Shown: positions 52,244-63,955 of the stretch, one piece after another
Position numbering within the stretch: the first letter of the stretch is position 1
Layout of the letters: each line of letters starts with the position of its first letter
Assembly (NCBI GenBank): GCA_012064385.1
Contig: QRDG01000821.1
Coordinates: 406,496-470,495, forward strand
From: Puccinellia tenuiflora
Taxonomy: Eukaryota; Streptophyta; Magnoliopsida; Poales; Poaceae
Reading direction: 5' to 3'
Length of the DNA stretch: 64,000 bases
Position numbers and translations under genes: made by a program
The notes under the pieces: generated by a model
What the model saw: the letters and a program-made list of their open reading frames with translations, nothing else
Database searches by the model: none
What the model was told of the DNA's origin: nothing

Positions 52244-54635
52244 TGAAAGAGCATGGTTGCCCCCATGTGTGGTTTTGATAATTAATGACAATCCTTATGG
52301 ACTAATGTGTGCTTTGAGCTACTTGTAGGTTTGGTCCATAGCAATGCTTGTACTCCATATGTTGGAGTCAAGGCTAAAAGAAGAAAATTACATGTTGATC
52401 AAGGCTAAGTGCAAGTTGATCAACACACAAGGCTAGGAATGTATCATGAGGGATCGTATGATCCCATGGTATGGTAAGCAATGGTCAATATATCCTTGTG
52501 AATTAACCCATGATCTATGTGCTTGTATCTCTATGTGTGGTTAGACATTTCTCCATGAGCATGCAACGAAAGAGATATCCTATGAAGCCCATGGAGGATG
52601 GTGTCACGTGGTGATCGTCATCAAGATAAAGGCCAAGTGAAGATTTGTCGAAGAGTGACTCTCCCATCTTGGTGTATAGGGGAGCACGTTGTGAGTCTTC
52701 ACCGAGCGGAGCGCAATCAAGAAAGGTGGTCCAACTTGAGAAGATCAAGATCGTCATCATCAAGCTCAAGTGGATTATGCGCAAGGCAAAGGTATGATCT
52801 TGATAGGTTTTCTATTTTACCGGTCTCATGATGTTGGTTGAGAGACCGGGTTATAGGATAGATAGTCGTACTATCAAGAGGGGCTCTCGAGCGAGTATCT
52901 TGATCGTATCGTCGTAGAGAGCTCAAACCTTTGCATCTTTGGCATCATCTTTATTGGTTTTTATTTGGCTCTTATCGTGGTGTGGTCTTGGTGCTTGTCA
53001 TGCTTGTCATGACAAGGCCAAGTTCACCGAAAACGGATTTCGTATGCATCTTCTCTTGCGTTTTCGGTTTTGGAGATTTTGCCGGTCCATCCGTGCGGAA
53101 GGTTTCACTCTTCCATTTTTTAGCAAAATATCCCTTACTTGGTTTCAATATTTCTGCTTTTTGTTGGGTAGCTCTTGTCGTCCTCTTTCCAACAAAATTG
53201 GATTTACCTCGATCGCAGCTTTCTCTGTTCTAGGGGGCGGTAGTACCGCCGTTATCGGCGGTAGTACCGCCATCACCTGTGTTTTCCTTTGATCTCTCGG
53301 CATTGCACTACGGTAGTAGTACCGCCACTGGTGCCGCCATACATACCTTCGGTTGCGCACCAGCGGCAGTACCGCTGTTGCGGTTCCCGTGCTCTCCTGG
53401 AGCTTGCGGTACCGCCAGTGGTACCGCCACTAGTGCCGCCAAAGCTGCCTTCTGTTGCGTGCCCGCGGTAGTACCGTCGCCTCTGGCGGCAGTACCGCCA
53501 GTGCGAGCTCTTTTGCTAGCCGTTGGCTGGCTGAATCTTGTGGGGCGGCAATACCGCCAACACTGGCGATAGTACCGCCCCTACGCGATTCTGCGCCCCC
53601 CCCCCAACGGTTGGATTTTGAGGCAACCTATTTAAGGGAGCTTCTTCCCCAATGGTTGTCCAACTCTTTGCACTCTCTCTCGTTCCTCCATTGTTGACCT
53701 TCTTGAGAGCTTGCTTTCTCTCCATCCCTCCATGATTCTTGCCTCCTTTTAGAGAGAAAAGAGAGAGGAGATCTAGATCTACCAATTCACCAAGCCATAT
53801 CTCCTCTAAGTGAGGGGAACCCTTCAGATCTAGATCTTAGAATTCCTTTGTGTTCCTCCTTTGTTCTTGCTCTCAAATCCCTTCCTAGCATTAGTTGCTT
53901 TGGTTGGATTTCGGAGAGAAGGACTTGACCACTTAGTGTGTTCTTGCCATTGCATTTGGTGCATCGGTTTGAGTTCCCCACGGTGATACGTGGGATTGAA
54001 GTTCGAGAAGCTTGTTACTCTTGGATGCATAGGGCTCCCAAGAGCTTGTGCCTCTTGGGTGCATTGTGCACCCTAAACGGTTGTGTGTGCTACGGGAGCC
54101 TCCTATTGTGTGGAGGTAGGCTCGGGAAATTTGTACGGGTTTGGTCAACGCCCTGAAGAAGACCTCATTGTACGGGTTTGGTCAACGCCCTCAAGACGGC
54201 CTCATAGTAGATGAGCAAATCCCCCATCGGGTATTCCCCACGGGAGAAGCTCACGGAGAATAGGGTGAGCACGGACGTGCTTGTAGGAGGGCCAAGGAGC
54301 CTCCACACCTCTCCAACGTAGACGTACTTTCATTGGGAAGGAACTACGGGAAACAAACCTCCGTCTCCACTTGTGTCGGTTATCTGTATAACCAAACCCC
54401 TTTACTTATGCATTTACCCTGTGATAGCCATCGAGCTTGAAGTTCTATATATCTTGCTATCCTTGTTGTTTAACTTGCCTAGCATAAGTTGTTGGTGCAC
54501 ATAGGTGAACCTAGTGTATTAGGTTTTGTGCTTGATAAATTAAACGCTAGTTTTATTCCGCATTTCTTCAAGCCTAAACGTAAAAAATTTATATCGCCTA
54601 TTCACCCCCCCTCTAGGCGACATCTCGTTCTTTCA
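52244..54635 (+). mobile_element. Probable solo LTR, 2.39 kb, unclassified family
   Basis: It begins TGAAAGAGC and ends TTCTTTCA (inverted TGAAAGA / TCTTTCA, canonical TG...CA) with a perfect 5-bp duplication CCATG (52239-52243 and 54636-54640). A TATA-like CTATTTAAGGG (about 53627) is followed by a leader, matching LTR promoter layout. It holds no coding domain, PBS or PPT, so a solo LTR left by recombination fits best. A palindrome array occupies 53234-53582. A 47-bp tandem duplication (TACGGGTTTGGTCAACGCCC) lies near 54133-54220. Confidence 0.75.
53234..53582. repeat. Array of palindromic GGCGGTAGTACCGCC motifs
   Basis: About ten to twelve exact or near copies of GGCGGTA-N-TACCGCC (7-bp arms, 1-nt centre), some reduced to GGTACCGCC or TGGTGCCGCC, lie within 350 bp just upstream of the LTR's TATA-like box. 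Confidence 0.8.
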
Positions 54636-54859
54636 CCATGCACTGCACATTGCCACCTCAACCCACTCCACGAGGGCCTTCACTTCCCTCGGTGTTGAGG
54701 GGTAGAGAAATCCAAGGAAGGCTGATAAATAATTGGGGGAGGAGTCGAGATGCATATGCACAACGACGTTGATGATTTCAACGATAAATTCCCATGAAAT
54801 TTGACGGACATCGAGATGGGTCTGGGAGAGAGGTCGGTGGATGAAAAAAATCTTCCTCT

Positions 54860-56549
54860 GCACCACCTAGGGAAGTACAAAAACTTGTCTATTATGTGCA
54901 GATTCATACAAAAACTGTCAAGTTGTGGTCCACTGGTACAAAAACTTTCATACTATGTGCAAAATCATACAAAACGATTCTGGAACAGACACGTGTCATG
55001 TCCACGCTGGAAATGCAGATTTACCGAAAACCCCCTCTCGTCTTTATGTTATTTTTTCCAATCCTCCCACCTCCCTAAATCATGGAAGAGCGATTTCTGT
55101 TCGACCTGATTCTCCTCCTTCCACACCAGCGATCTCCGATGCCATACCGGCGATCTCCGATGCCCCTCTCCGCAGCTGGACCAAGCCCTCTCCCGCAGCG
55201 TGCCGTCGCACCACTCCGTCATGCGCCGCTGCCCCACTCTGCCGCGCGCCGCGTCCCCCACTCCGTCGCGCACCGCGTCCCTTCTGCGCAGCGCGCCGCC
55301 GCGCGCCGCTGCCCCACTCCGTCGTGTGCCGCGTCCCTTCTCCGCAGCGCGCCGCTGCCCCACTCCGCCGCGCGCCGCGTCCCCTCTTCGCAGCGTGCCG
55401 CCGCCCCTTTCCGCAGCACGTCGTCATCCTTCTCAGGCAGTGGAATCCCCTCCGCTCACCGACCTGCTCCACTGGCCCCGTGCACCGCCGCCCCTAGGCC
55501 CTCTATGCTGACGATTCGATGCTCACGTTGCTCCACCAATGGTGTGGAGTCAACGGAACCGAGCACACTAGGGCCAGTGTAAAAAGGACTTTTGGTGATG
55601 GTTACTTAGCTGCTATGTTCGTTTCTACCAAGTGAATCAGTGTGCCCGATGGAAGCAATAAGCTTTTGGGTATGCTTCTAGATGGAAAAGATGGAGAAGA
55701 AAGGTAGCAGCAAGAGTTAGTATGAGTGTTGTTTATGTGTGTAGAAAGAAGAGCAAGAGTAGCATGTGTGCATTTGAGCTGAGGAAGAGTAGTAGAAAAT
55801 GTAGCAGCAAGATGACATTCGGTATGATACTAAGAGTAGTATGTGTGCATTTGAGCTGAGCAATGTTTGCAAGACGACAAACGATTCTGAAACACTAACA
55901 GGACGTGTATCCCATCGTTTTGCATCAGATTATCTATCAAACGAATGGAAAATTGACAAAAGAGGACAACATGTCAATTCCGATTTAATACAGATTAACT
56001 GCAGGGAACGATTCCTACATACTCACAACTCATTCATCCCTCAATTTGCAGCAGATTATGGCGGTGGAACCCTACCTAAACCCCTCCCCGCACCCAGGCC
56101 ATGAGCGGAGCAGAGAGGAGGTAAACAACGTCGCCAGAAGAGGAGAAGGACCTCACCGTACTGCGGAGGGTCTTCGTCCCAGCTTCGGCGGTGCGGATCA
56201 CCGAGCATCTTCGCCTCGGTGAAGGTCCTGATCCGTATCCGCCTCCGTCCTCGGTGACGTACAAGGCAACTGCCTGGCGACAATCCTTGCGAACAGAGCG
56301 ATATCGCTCTTCCCTGATTTAGGGAGGTGAGGATTGGAACAAAAAAGTTAAGACAAGAGGGGGTTTTCCATAAATTTGCCATGAGCTGGGCCCTTGTCAT
56401 TTTACAGCGTGGACATGACACGTGTCTGTTCCAGAATCGTTTTGTATAATTTTGCACATAGTATGAAAGTTTTTGTACCAATGAGCCACAACATGATAGT
56501 TTTTTTAATGAATCTGCGCATAATAGACAAGTTTTTGTACTAGTGGTGC
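54860..56549. mobile_element. MULE-like element with ~240-bp TIRs (no transposase)
   Basis: The left arm (54860-55095) and right arm (about 56305-56549) are inverted copies sharing GTACAAAAACTTGTCTATTA, GATTCTGGAACAGACACGTG and AAAACCCCCTCT. Outer ends are GCACCAC / GTGGTGC. No clear 9-bp duplication was found, so the superfamily is inferred from TIR length. The interior (55100-56300) contains a GC-rich minisatellite (GCCGCTGCCCCACTCCG units, 55190-55430) and non-coding sequence. Capture of a host first exon is possible but unproven. It ends about 410 bp upstream of the FRO TATA box. Confidence 0.7.
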
Positions 56550-56958
56550 AATTACCTCAAAGTAAATGTTACCTGTTCTAAAATACAGTAAATGTTGTCC
56601 ACAGAAAAATTGGTTGGATCTGGAAGATGCACCTGTGATGATAATCTTACAATGAGATCCATTCTGATTGCACGGGTCTTCCCAAACACACGTTGGTTGT
56701 GTGGCTCACTCCGGTGGAAATGACGCCTTTGTTTCACCCTCCCCTCCCCGCCCCGCCCCGATCCATCGGCCATCGCCGTCGCCATTAACAACGATCAGCT
56801 GCTAGTAGTCGCGTAAAGAAATAGTAAAAGTTTATCCATGGCTCTCGCGTCGCCTGTGCAGCGGGCACCCTCCGGCTTCCCCTTCCAAGCCAACCATTGC
56901 AGTACGTCGCCATTACCGGCGACACTGACCGCCTCGTACCCCGAGTTGTGGACCGTAC

Positions 56959-56965
56959 TATAAAA
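56959..56965 (+). promoter_or_regulatory. FRO gene TATA box
   Basis: TATAAAA lies 59 bp upstream of the ATG at 57024. It leaves a leader of about 30 nt, short but possible. Confidence 0.55.
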
Positions 56966-57023
56966 CAGCAAGTCCCGAGCTCCCGGCACAGAAGACCCGC
57001 AGCCAGACTTCTCCCGGTTTGCC

Positions 57024-60000
57024 ATGGTCCAGGAACGGGAGCCGCTCCTCCAGAACGGCGGCGCCGGCAATGCCACCGCCGCCAAGGGCTCGCCCGCCCT
57101 GCTGCCGTCCCTTGCCAGGTCCGTGCTCAAGTTCCTCATGTGGGCGGTGTTCCTCTCCTGGGCCGCGGGGATCTTCCTCTACCCCACCAAGCCCGCGCAG
57201 GCGGCGTTCGGGGAGTGGGCAGCCGTCACCAAGCAGTCCATCTTCGGCATCACCGGTACGCAGCCTCCAATAATTTCAGCCCTCCTCTCGCTCTTCCGAC
57301 GAAAGCAGGGGAAAATAGGAGCAGGAATTGATCGCTCTGGAGCAGGGGTTCGTAATTGGATTCTTGATTTCCCCTTTCCCCTTCTTCGTTCTTGCAGGGA
57401 CCGTTTTTGTTGTCTTCAGCGCGCCGATTCTGATCGTTGCAGCTCTGGCCTATGTGTACATCTTCGCCTTCCCTGGTGGTCACGTCGAGTAAGTATTTCT
57501 CGTTATGTGAATTCCAAGAATTTTGCGGCAATTTGGTGGTTCCGGTTCATTTGTTCAGGGTTACCTTGACTCAATCGAGTCCTTTTACTCCCTAAATTGA
57601 TGGAGTTGGCAATGAATATTCAGTGTAATATTTCTATTCAAGCACCGGGTTCTCTGGATATTTTACCAAAACCTTTGCAACTGCGGTCCAATTTTCTTAA
57701 TGTGTTACTGCAGGATTATAAAGCTTACATAGGTGTACTAATTTTGACATGAAAACCATCATGATGAACTCAACCACCACAGAAAATTCACAACATATAC
57801 AATCGTTACTCAATACTCACACGGTCACACCATAGAAATTCTAAACCACCATAAGAGTGGCTTGCTTCATTGCTGCTCATGGCTCGTTTTTAATTACTTG
57901 CCTGCTCTTTGGTACCAGAAAGAAGAACCTGAGGTCACTGGGTTTCCGTCTCTGGACTTTTCCTGTTCTTGTAGATGGCCCGTTCGGGGTTATCTCCGCT
58001 GCTGAATTTATCGGGGTTGTCCTGTTCATCACTTATGTCGTCTTCTCGATGACATATTATGTCGTGGAGAGCGTGAGCCTCGTCTCAAAATCTCACTTGC
58101 CGCCGACTATTAGCAGGTATGTTGTATTTTGAAGGAAACCTTTTAGTAAAAAATGTTAGACATGCCAGTACTGATCAGGAAGTCCTGTTGGTATTTTTAC
58201 CTAAGCATGAAAAACAAAATATAGTTAATTTTGGATTTTGTAGTGCTATATTATTGTCAATACAGGATTAAGCCTGAAGTATTTTGTAGTTGAATGTAAC
58301 TGAAGTTCTGACGTTCAGGAAAAACTGATGTGGATGATGGAATGAATATAGTCATTTGCAGAGTTATCGATTAGCTGGCCTGAAAATTAATATGAAACAT
58401 AGACATGTCAAGTTCAGTAACTTTAATTCATGATCTGTATATGTCAAATCCAATATTGATATACATTGTGATGATTCCTTGTTGTACTGTAACTGATCCA
58501 AAATGTTCAGTTGCCATGCCACTAGTGAGACGGATGATACTGTAAAATCTGTTAAGGACATAATTTGCCATCTCAACACAGTTCTCAGACTGCATAAATT
58601 TGCCTTGTAGTGAGTTGATACTGGCAACAATTGGCGCCCGTTTCGGATCAGTCGGGTTATTTTGCATGATCTTCCTGTTCCTGCCTGTCTCGAGGGGTTC
58701 AGTTCTTCTCCGGCTAATCGACATTCCATTTGAGCATGCTACTAGATACCATGTCTGGTTGGGGCATCTCACAATGGCTCTGTTTACACTGCACGGCTTG
58801 TGCTATGTGATCTCATGGTTCCTTGAGGGACGCCTAATTGAAGAAGTAAGTGCAAAATGAATTAGAACTGTTCAGAGTGATTATTTCCCTATTGCCAATT
58901 TCCTTATCTGTAATTCATTTCCATAACGTTACTGCAAATAAGCGATTACAATCTGCTTAAAGTAGTAGACAGGGAATATTTGACTGCAAACTGCTTTATG
59001 TTTGAAAAAGGTATGCAAGTTTGGACTGAAGGCAAAGTAGTCTGCTTATTACATGTGTCCTTTCTCTCAGAACTTAAGTGACACTACTAATGGTACTCGA
59101 CCTTCTTGATAGCTGATCCAATGGAAGGAAATCGGAGTGGCAAACTTAGCCGGTGTGATCAGCTTGGCGGCTGGTCTGCTGATGTGGGTGACATCGCTTC
59201 ACCCGGTACGGAAGAGGTTCTTCGAGCTCTTCTTCTACACCCACCAGCTCTACGTGGTCTTCATTGTGTTCTTGGCACTCCACGTCGGCGACTTCGTTTT
59301 CAGCATCGCGGCCGGCGCCGTCTTCCTCTTCATGCTCGACCGCTTCCTGAGATTCTGGCAATCAAGGGCCAAAGTCGACATCGTTTCTGCCTCCTGCCGC
59401 CCCTGCGGAACTGTGGAGCTAGTCTTCTCAAAGCCAGCAAGTAAAAATTCGAGCACCTCTTATCGCGTTATGTTCATCAGTGTTTGTGTTCTGTTGTCAG
59501 TTTGTCACGGTGCACAATTGTGCGTTGGTTTGTGCAGGTCTCCGGTACAATGCTCTCAGCTTCATCTTCGTTCAAGTGCGCGAGCTGTCGTTCTTGCAGT
59601 GGCACCCGTTCAGTGTGTCCTCCAGCCCCATGGATGGGAGGTATCACATGTCGATCCTCATAAAAGTTCTTGGCACATGGACTGACAAGCTGAAGAGCAT
59701 CATCACCAATGTCGAGGAGAAGAAGACCAGTAGCGGCTCTGATCAGTCGCAAACCGGTCGCATAACCGCCTCCATCGAAGGGCCGTATGGGCACGAATCA
59801 CCCTACCACCTGATGTAAGTTGTTCAGTTTTTCCCAACGGCGCATAGTAAATTGATTCGACACAGATAGGAAATCAAGACTTTATTTGTTTGTTTATGTT
59901 GTGTGCCTTTTCAGGTACGAAAATCTCATCCTGGTGGCAGGAGGCATTGGCATATCGCCCTTCTTGGCGATCTTGAGCGACATAATCCACAGAATCGAGC

Positions 60001-61025
60001 AAGGTGTGCCATGCGCACCTAAGAATGTGCTGGTCCTATGGTCAGTTAAGAAGTCGACAGAGCTTACTCTCCTGTCGGCCGTCGATGCGCAGTCCATCAG
60101 CTCATCCGTCTCTGACAGATTGCATCTGGACATCCAGGCATTTGTGACACAGGAAGCAGAGCCTCCATTGGTAAGAACATATAGATGATCCAGACATCCA
60201 GTTATTGTGTTCTCCTTTATTATCAATGAAAGCAGTACGCGTGGTTGGTCCACTTAATTGATTCCATGGCAATGGCAATATGAGTTTACAGGAAGACGGC
60301 ATTGTTGAGGGTGAACAGAAGATCCCCGGAATATTCGTCAAGAACGGGGCGGCCATCTCCGGGCTGGTCGGCACGGGCGACAACTTCTGGGCGGCCATGT
60401 ACTTCGCCGCGTCCACCCTGGGCGCCGTCCTGGCGTTCGCCCTGGTGCAGGTGTACTACGTAAAGCGCTTCAACGTGTACGCCTGGTGGCACCTGGGCCT
60501 CCTGCTCGTGCTCTGTATGGCTGCCGGAGTTGCGCTCCCTGGCGGGTTCGTCGTCCTCCTCTGGCACTTGTCGGAGAAGCGGAGGATGCAGGACGACAGA
60601 TGGGACGCCGACGTCGGCGCTGGCGCCAGGACGGACACCGAGGCCGAACAGACAACGAACGCGGCCGGTGGTGAGGACGACGCCTCCGCCGCTAGCCTCG
60701 CCGCCATGAGGACGACACGGTACGGGTGCCGGCCAAAGTTCCAAGGTAACGTGGTGCTTAGACTATCTTAAGCATCCTTTGATGTGTTACGTGGCCGTGG
60801 GCGATGAGTTCCGTGGTGCTGAATTTTTGGATCGTTGTCGCAGCGGAATTCGCGGCGTTCGCGGAGCGAGCCGGAGGCGCGGCAGCGGACGTGGGCGTGT
60901 TGGTTTGCGGGCCGCCGGGGCTGCAGACCAGCGTGGCCAGGGAGTGCAGGTCGCTGAACCTTCGCCGCGGCGGCGCGAAGACCGGCGCCGTGTTCCATTT
61001 CAACAGCCACAGCTTCGATCTCTAA
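57024..61025 (+). CDS. FRO7-like: Ferric reduction oxidase, FRO6/FRO7-like, 9 exons, 750 aa
   Basis: Exons: 57024-57255, 57398-57488, 57919-58116, 58611-58845, 59113-59440, 59538-59814, 59915-60170, 60292-60745, 60844-61025; all introns are GT...AG and phases agree. The enzyme passes electrons from NAD(P)H through FAD and two membrane haems to Fe(III). Visible features: N-terminal spans (VLKFLMWAVFLSWAAGIFLY; TVFVVFSAPILIVAALAYVY), the ferric-reductase core with haem His residues (YHVWLGHLTMALFTLHG; YTHQLYVVFIVFLALHVGD), the FAD site HPFSVSSSP, the NAD(P)H site LVAGGIGISPF, two later spans, and the C-terminal VLVCGPPGLQTS. Length matches Arabidopsis FRO6/7 (about 740 aa). Plastid or plasma-membrane location cannot be decided here. 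No lesion seen. Confidence 0.95.
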
Positions 61026-61523
61026 GGCGCTCTACCCGAAGCCTAGCTTAGCTACTGGCGAGTGCTTACCGCATCATGGTGTGCACCAGTTCTATGCAGC
61101 ACAACTGTAATTATGGTAGTACCTCGTATATATAGCAATAGCGTTGGTATAGCCGATAATTTGTACGGACGAGCTAGACGAGTACTGCCGGCATGTCGCC
61201 GGTGAACTCGTGGCGCTGTTATGGGTCATGGCGACATCCCGCCTCCCTCTGTATATACGCTTCTACAGTTCTACTGTATGTACGAATGCTGGTACTACAC
61301 GTGAGCAGAAAGGTGAAGGTAATTAAATGATGGTGTGAATACAGATTACGTCTACGCTGTCTGCAGTATCTACGAACCAAGGGAAACTTTCTTTTAGAAT
61401 TATGCTACGTAGTATATACTGTAATTAGATCTTTGGATAAAGTAGACTCGGCACGATATTTGTTAATGATGTTCGTCGATCAATCTGGGTCATCGGAAGG
61501 CTCCTTTTCATATGTCTGGGTAA
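61026..61523 (+). other. FRO 3' UTR and downstream flank
   Basis: No ORF of note. A poly(A) signal-like AATTAAAT occurs near 61321. The right edge holds the TSD of the next MITE. Confidence 0.4.
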
Positions 61524-61532
61524 TAATTAAAT

Positions 61533-61925
61533 AAGAAAAAAGCAGGTTTAGTACATAAAGTTGCTCCGGATGTGCGTTTTAGTCACGAAGTTGCAGAACA
61601 CGAAATTCCGGTCACCAAGTTGCTACGTGTGAGCGTTTTGGTCAGTTTGTATACGTGGCAGTCTGTGTTTTTGCAAATATCCCCGAAGTTTTATTTATTT
61701 CAATCGCTAGGTCCGTTTTAACTATTTTTCTTTGACTTTTTAGGGAGGGGTTTGTAAAAAAACAAAACTTCAGGGGGGTATTTACAAAAACACAGACTGC
61801 CACGTATGCAAACTGACCAAAACGCTCACGCGTGGCAAGTTGGTGACCGGAATTTCGTGTTCTGCAACTTCGTGACTAAAACGCACATCCGGAGCAACTT
61901 CATGTACTAAACCTGCGTTTTTCTC
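61533..61925. mobile_element. Fold-back MITE with 9-bp TSD (MULE type), 393 bp
   Basis: The left arm (from 61541, GCAGGTTTAGTACATAAAGT) and right arm are near-perfect inverted copies of about 160 bp. Identical TAATTAAAT flanks (61524-61532 and 61926-61934) are a 9-bp duplication. Nearly the whole element is stem, so its RNA would fold into one long hairpin. Confidence 0.9.
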
Positions 61926-61934
61926 TAATTAAAT

Positions 61935-63846
61935 TCTTGTAGGACGACAATAAAAAAGAAACTCCTAATAATGAGTCCTCAACAATCGATCTTGAGGAAG
62001 AGCCCACCCCAAGTGGGGAAAGTCGTTTGGTTCAGCCAAGTGGAAGAACAAATTTACTTTATAAATGTCGTGAGACTACCCGGCCTCTTAGGCCATCCCC
62101 GAGCTGAAACGAACCGCCTACGTTGGATCTCTCGTGCACAGTAAATTTCCAGTCCCGCTTTTCATCCCAGCCGTCCAATTAGGTAAATTGTTTTTTCACC
62201 GGCCTCGTCTTGGTTTCTGCCGCTGAGTTTGGGGCCCGATGCTGTGTGGTCCACTTGGAGGTGAGGGGTAGGGTGCTGCGCCAGGTCGCGTTGTTCCTTT
62301 TCTTCCGCTACCCACCGTGAAAACCTAGACGAGACCGACTCTCCTCCCCCAATCCCCACTTCCTCTCCCACTCAGCCGCCACACGCAGTGCTCTCTCCTT
62401 CCTCCATCTCGGCCGCCCCGTGCCTCGCCGCCGCGGTGTCCTTCCTCCTGCCGGTGGTGCAGGTTGGAGACGCGGAAGCACGACGAGGTCAAGGAGGACG
62501 ACGGCGGCGCAGCAGAGTTGACGAGGAGGATGGCGGCGCAGCGGGGTGGAGGAGGAGGATGGCGGCGCCTCGGGGTCGAGGAGGAAGCCCTTGCCCAGCT
62601 CGGCCGCCTGGTACCTCGCCGCTGTGGTGTGCTGCCTCCTGCCGGTGGTGCAGGTCGGAGACGCGGAAGCACTGCGAGGTAAGGAGGAAGACGGCGGTGC
62701 TGCGGAGTCGAGGAGGATGATGACAGCGCAGCGGGGTCGAGGAGGAGGATGGCCGCACCTCGGGGTCGAGGAGGAGAACGGTGGCGTGGCGGAATCACAC
62801 GGGGAACGCTACATCGGAGAGGAGGCCAGCAAAGGTGGGGTTCGGCGAGCGGGCTCGGCACCCTGTCTTCCCTCCTCCACAGCTGAGGATACACGAAGCT
62901 GGAGCGAAACAGTGATGGTTGGGCGACCTAGCGCACTAGATCCACATGTTCCCGTCTTCCTCCTTCCTCGAGGTAAATCTTGGCGTCGCCATTCACCAAT
63001 CCTGGCAGCTCAGACCACCTCCCCCTCTCTGGATTGTCTTACGAATTGGCTCTTGTGTTGTTGATTGCTGTGCAGATTTATTGGTGTTTGGTAGAAGAGC
63101 TCCAATTTGTGTGTGATGTGTTACTCCACTCAGCTGGACTAGGTGATGATACGCCCTCGCTCGCTGATCTCGAGCTTCAACTGCAACAGCTCGTGGCAAA
63201 GGTATCTTGTGATTCTCCCATTTTCTCCGACGCAATGGGACTGACGAGTTCTTCTTCCATAGGATAGAAGCAGTTATGTTTTTACCTAGCAACATTATTA
63301 GAGATCTGACAAGGAATAACATGTAATGAAGTTAGGATTTAATCATTACAGAATACTGTGGCTAAAACATACTTCTATTTTTTTGATATCCAACATACCA
63401 GCTGGTTTTATCTTTTAGCAATGCGTACCTCATGAAATAAAATAATTGCTTACAGTTAGCATTATGGCAAGCCAGCAGGTTGTTTACCTGGTTTCTGTGA
63501 GCAACATTCTTAGCGTACCACATCGGATATATCTTTCACATATGGAGATAATGTGGAGACCAAGATGGCACTTGATGTTCACTAGACAGCCAAATAGCAT
63601 CCGGTCAACTTCTAAAAATATTTGTGGAGATTGGATTGTCTATCTTTTACTCAGAATGTTTTTTGGCCATACGGTTTTTCTCTAAAGCATGAACTCAAGC
63701 AGAAAATCCAATGTTTCACAATATCTACAACATCCTGAGGTGCGTCTCTTCCTCCTTCATGCATGGCATTTTCTTGATTCACACTCACCTGGACTGGAGC
63801 TTCGCCGATACATGTTTCTCTAATGATGTTCTCGGATGGGTTGCAG
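61935..63846. other. Upstream of NAT exon: GC-rich duplication, no clear gene
   Basis: At 62410-62800 a 191-bp unit is tandemly duplicated (GGTGGTGCAGGT...GGAGACGCGGAAGCA at 62453 and 62644). Frames are open on both strands because of GAGGAGG-type composition. Plausible acceptors exist (for example GTGCAG at 63076), so leader exons of the transporter gene may lie here, but I cannot support any. Confidence 0.4.
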
Positions 63847-63955
63847 GGAGACATGGTGAGGGTGGTGCAGACGCTGCTCTTCATGACCGGAATAAACATG
63901 CTACTGCAGTCGCTGTTCGGACGTGCCTGCCGACGGTGATCCTGACGACTATGAG
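63847..63955 (+). pseudogene. Exon of a nucleobase-ascorbate transporter (NAT), damaged
   Basis: After TTGCAG the frame reads GDMVRVVQTLLFMTGINMLL and QSLFG, characteristic of the early membrane region of plant NAT (xanthine/uracil permease, NCS2) proteins. The family then has GTRLPTVIGGS; here LPTVI is present only after a one-base shift (near 63921), and the following residues (LTTMR) do not match the usual Gly-Gly-Ser. A GTAGC donor-like site follows. Either a pseudogene fragment, or the start of a gene cut by the window end and diverged. Confidence 0.6.

Noticed and set aside
52244..54635. A protein-coding gene in the element (several 60-117 aa ORFs)
   Set aside because: TG...CA ends and a perfect CCATG duplication identify an LTR; the ORFs are short and overlap palindromic repeats.
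62388..63064. Open frames on both strands upstream of the NAT exon
   Set aside because: GAGGAGG/GGCGGC composition and a tandem duplication keep several frames open. No supported exon.
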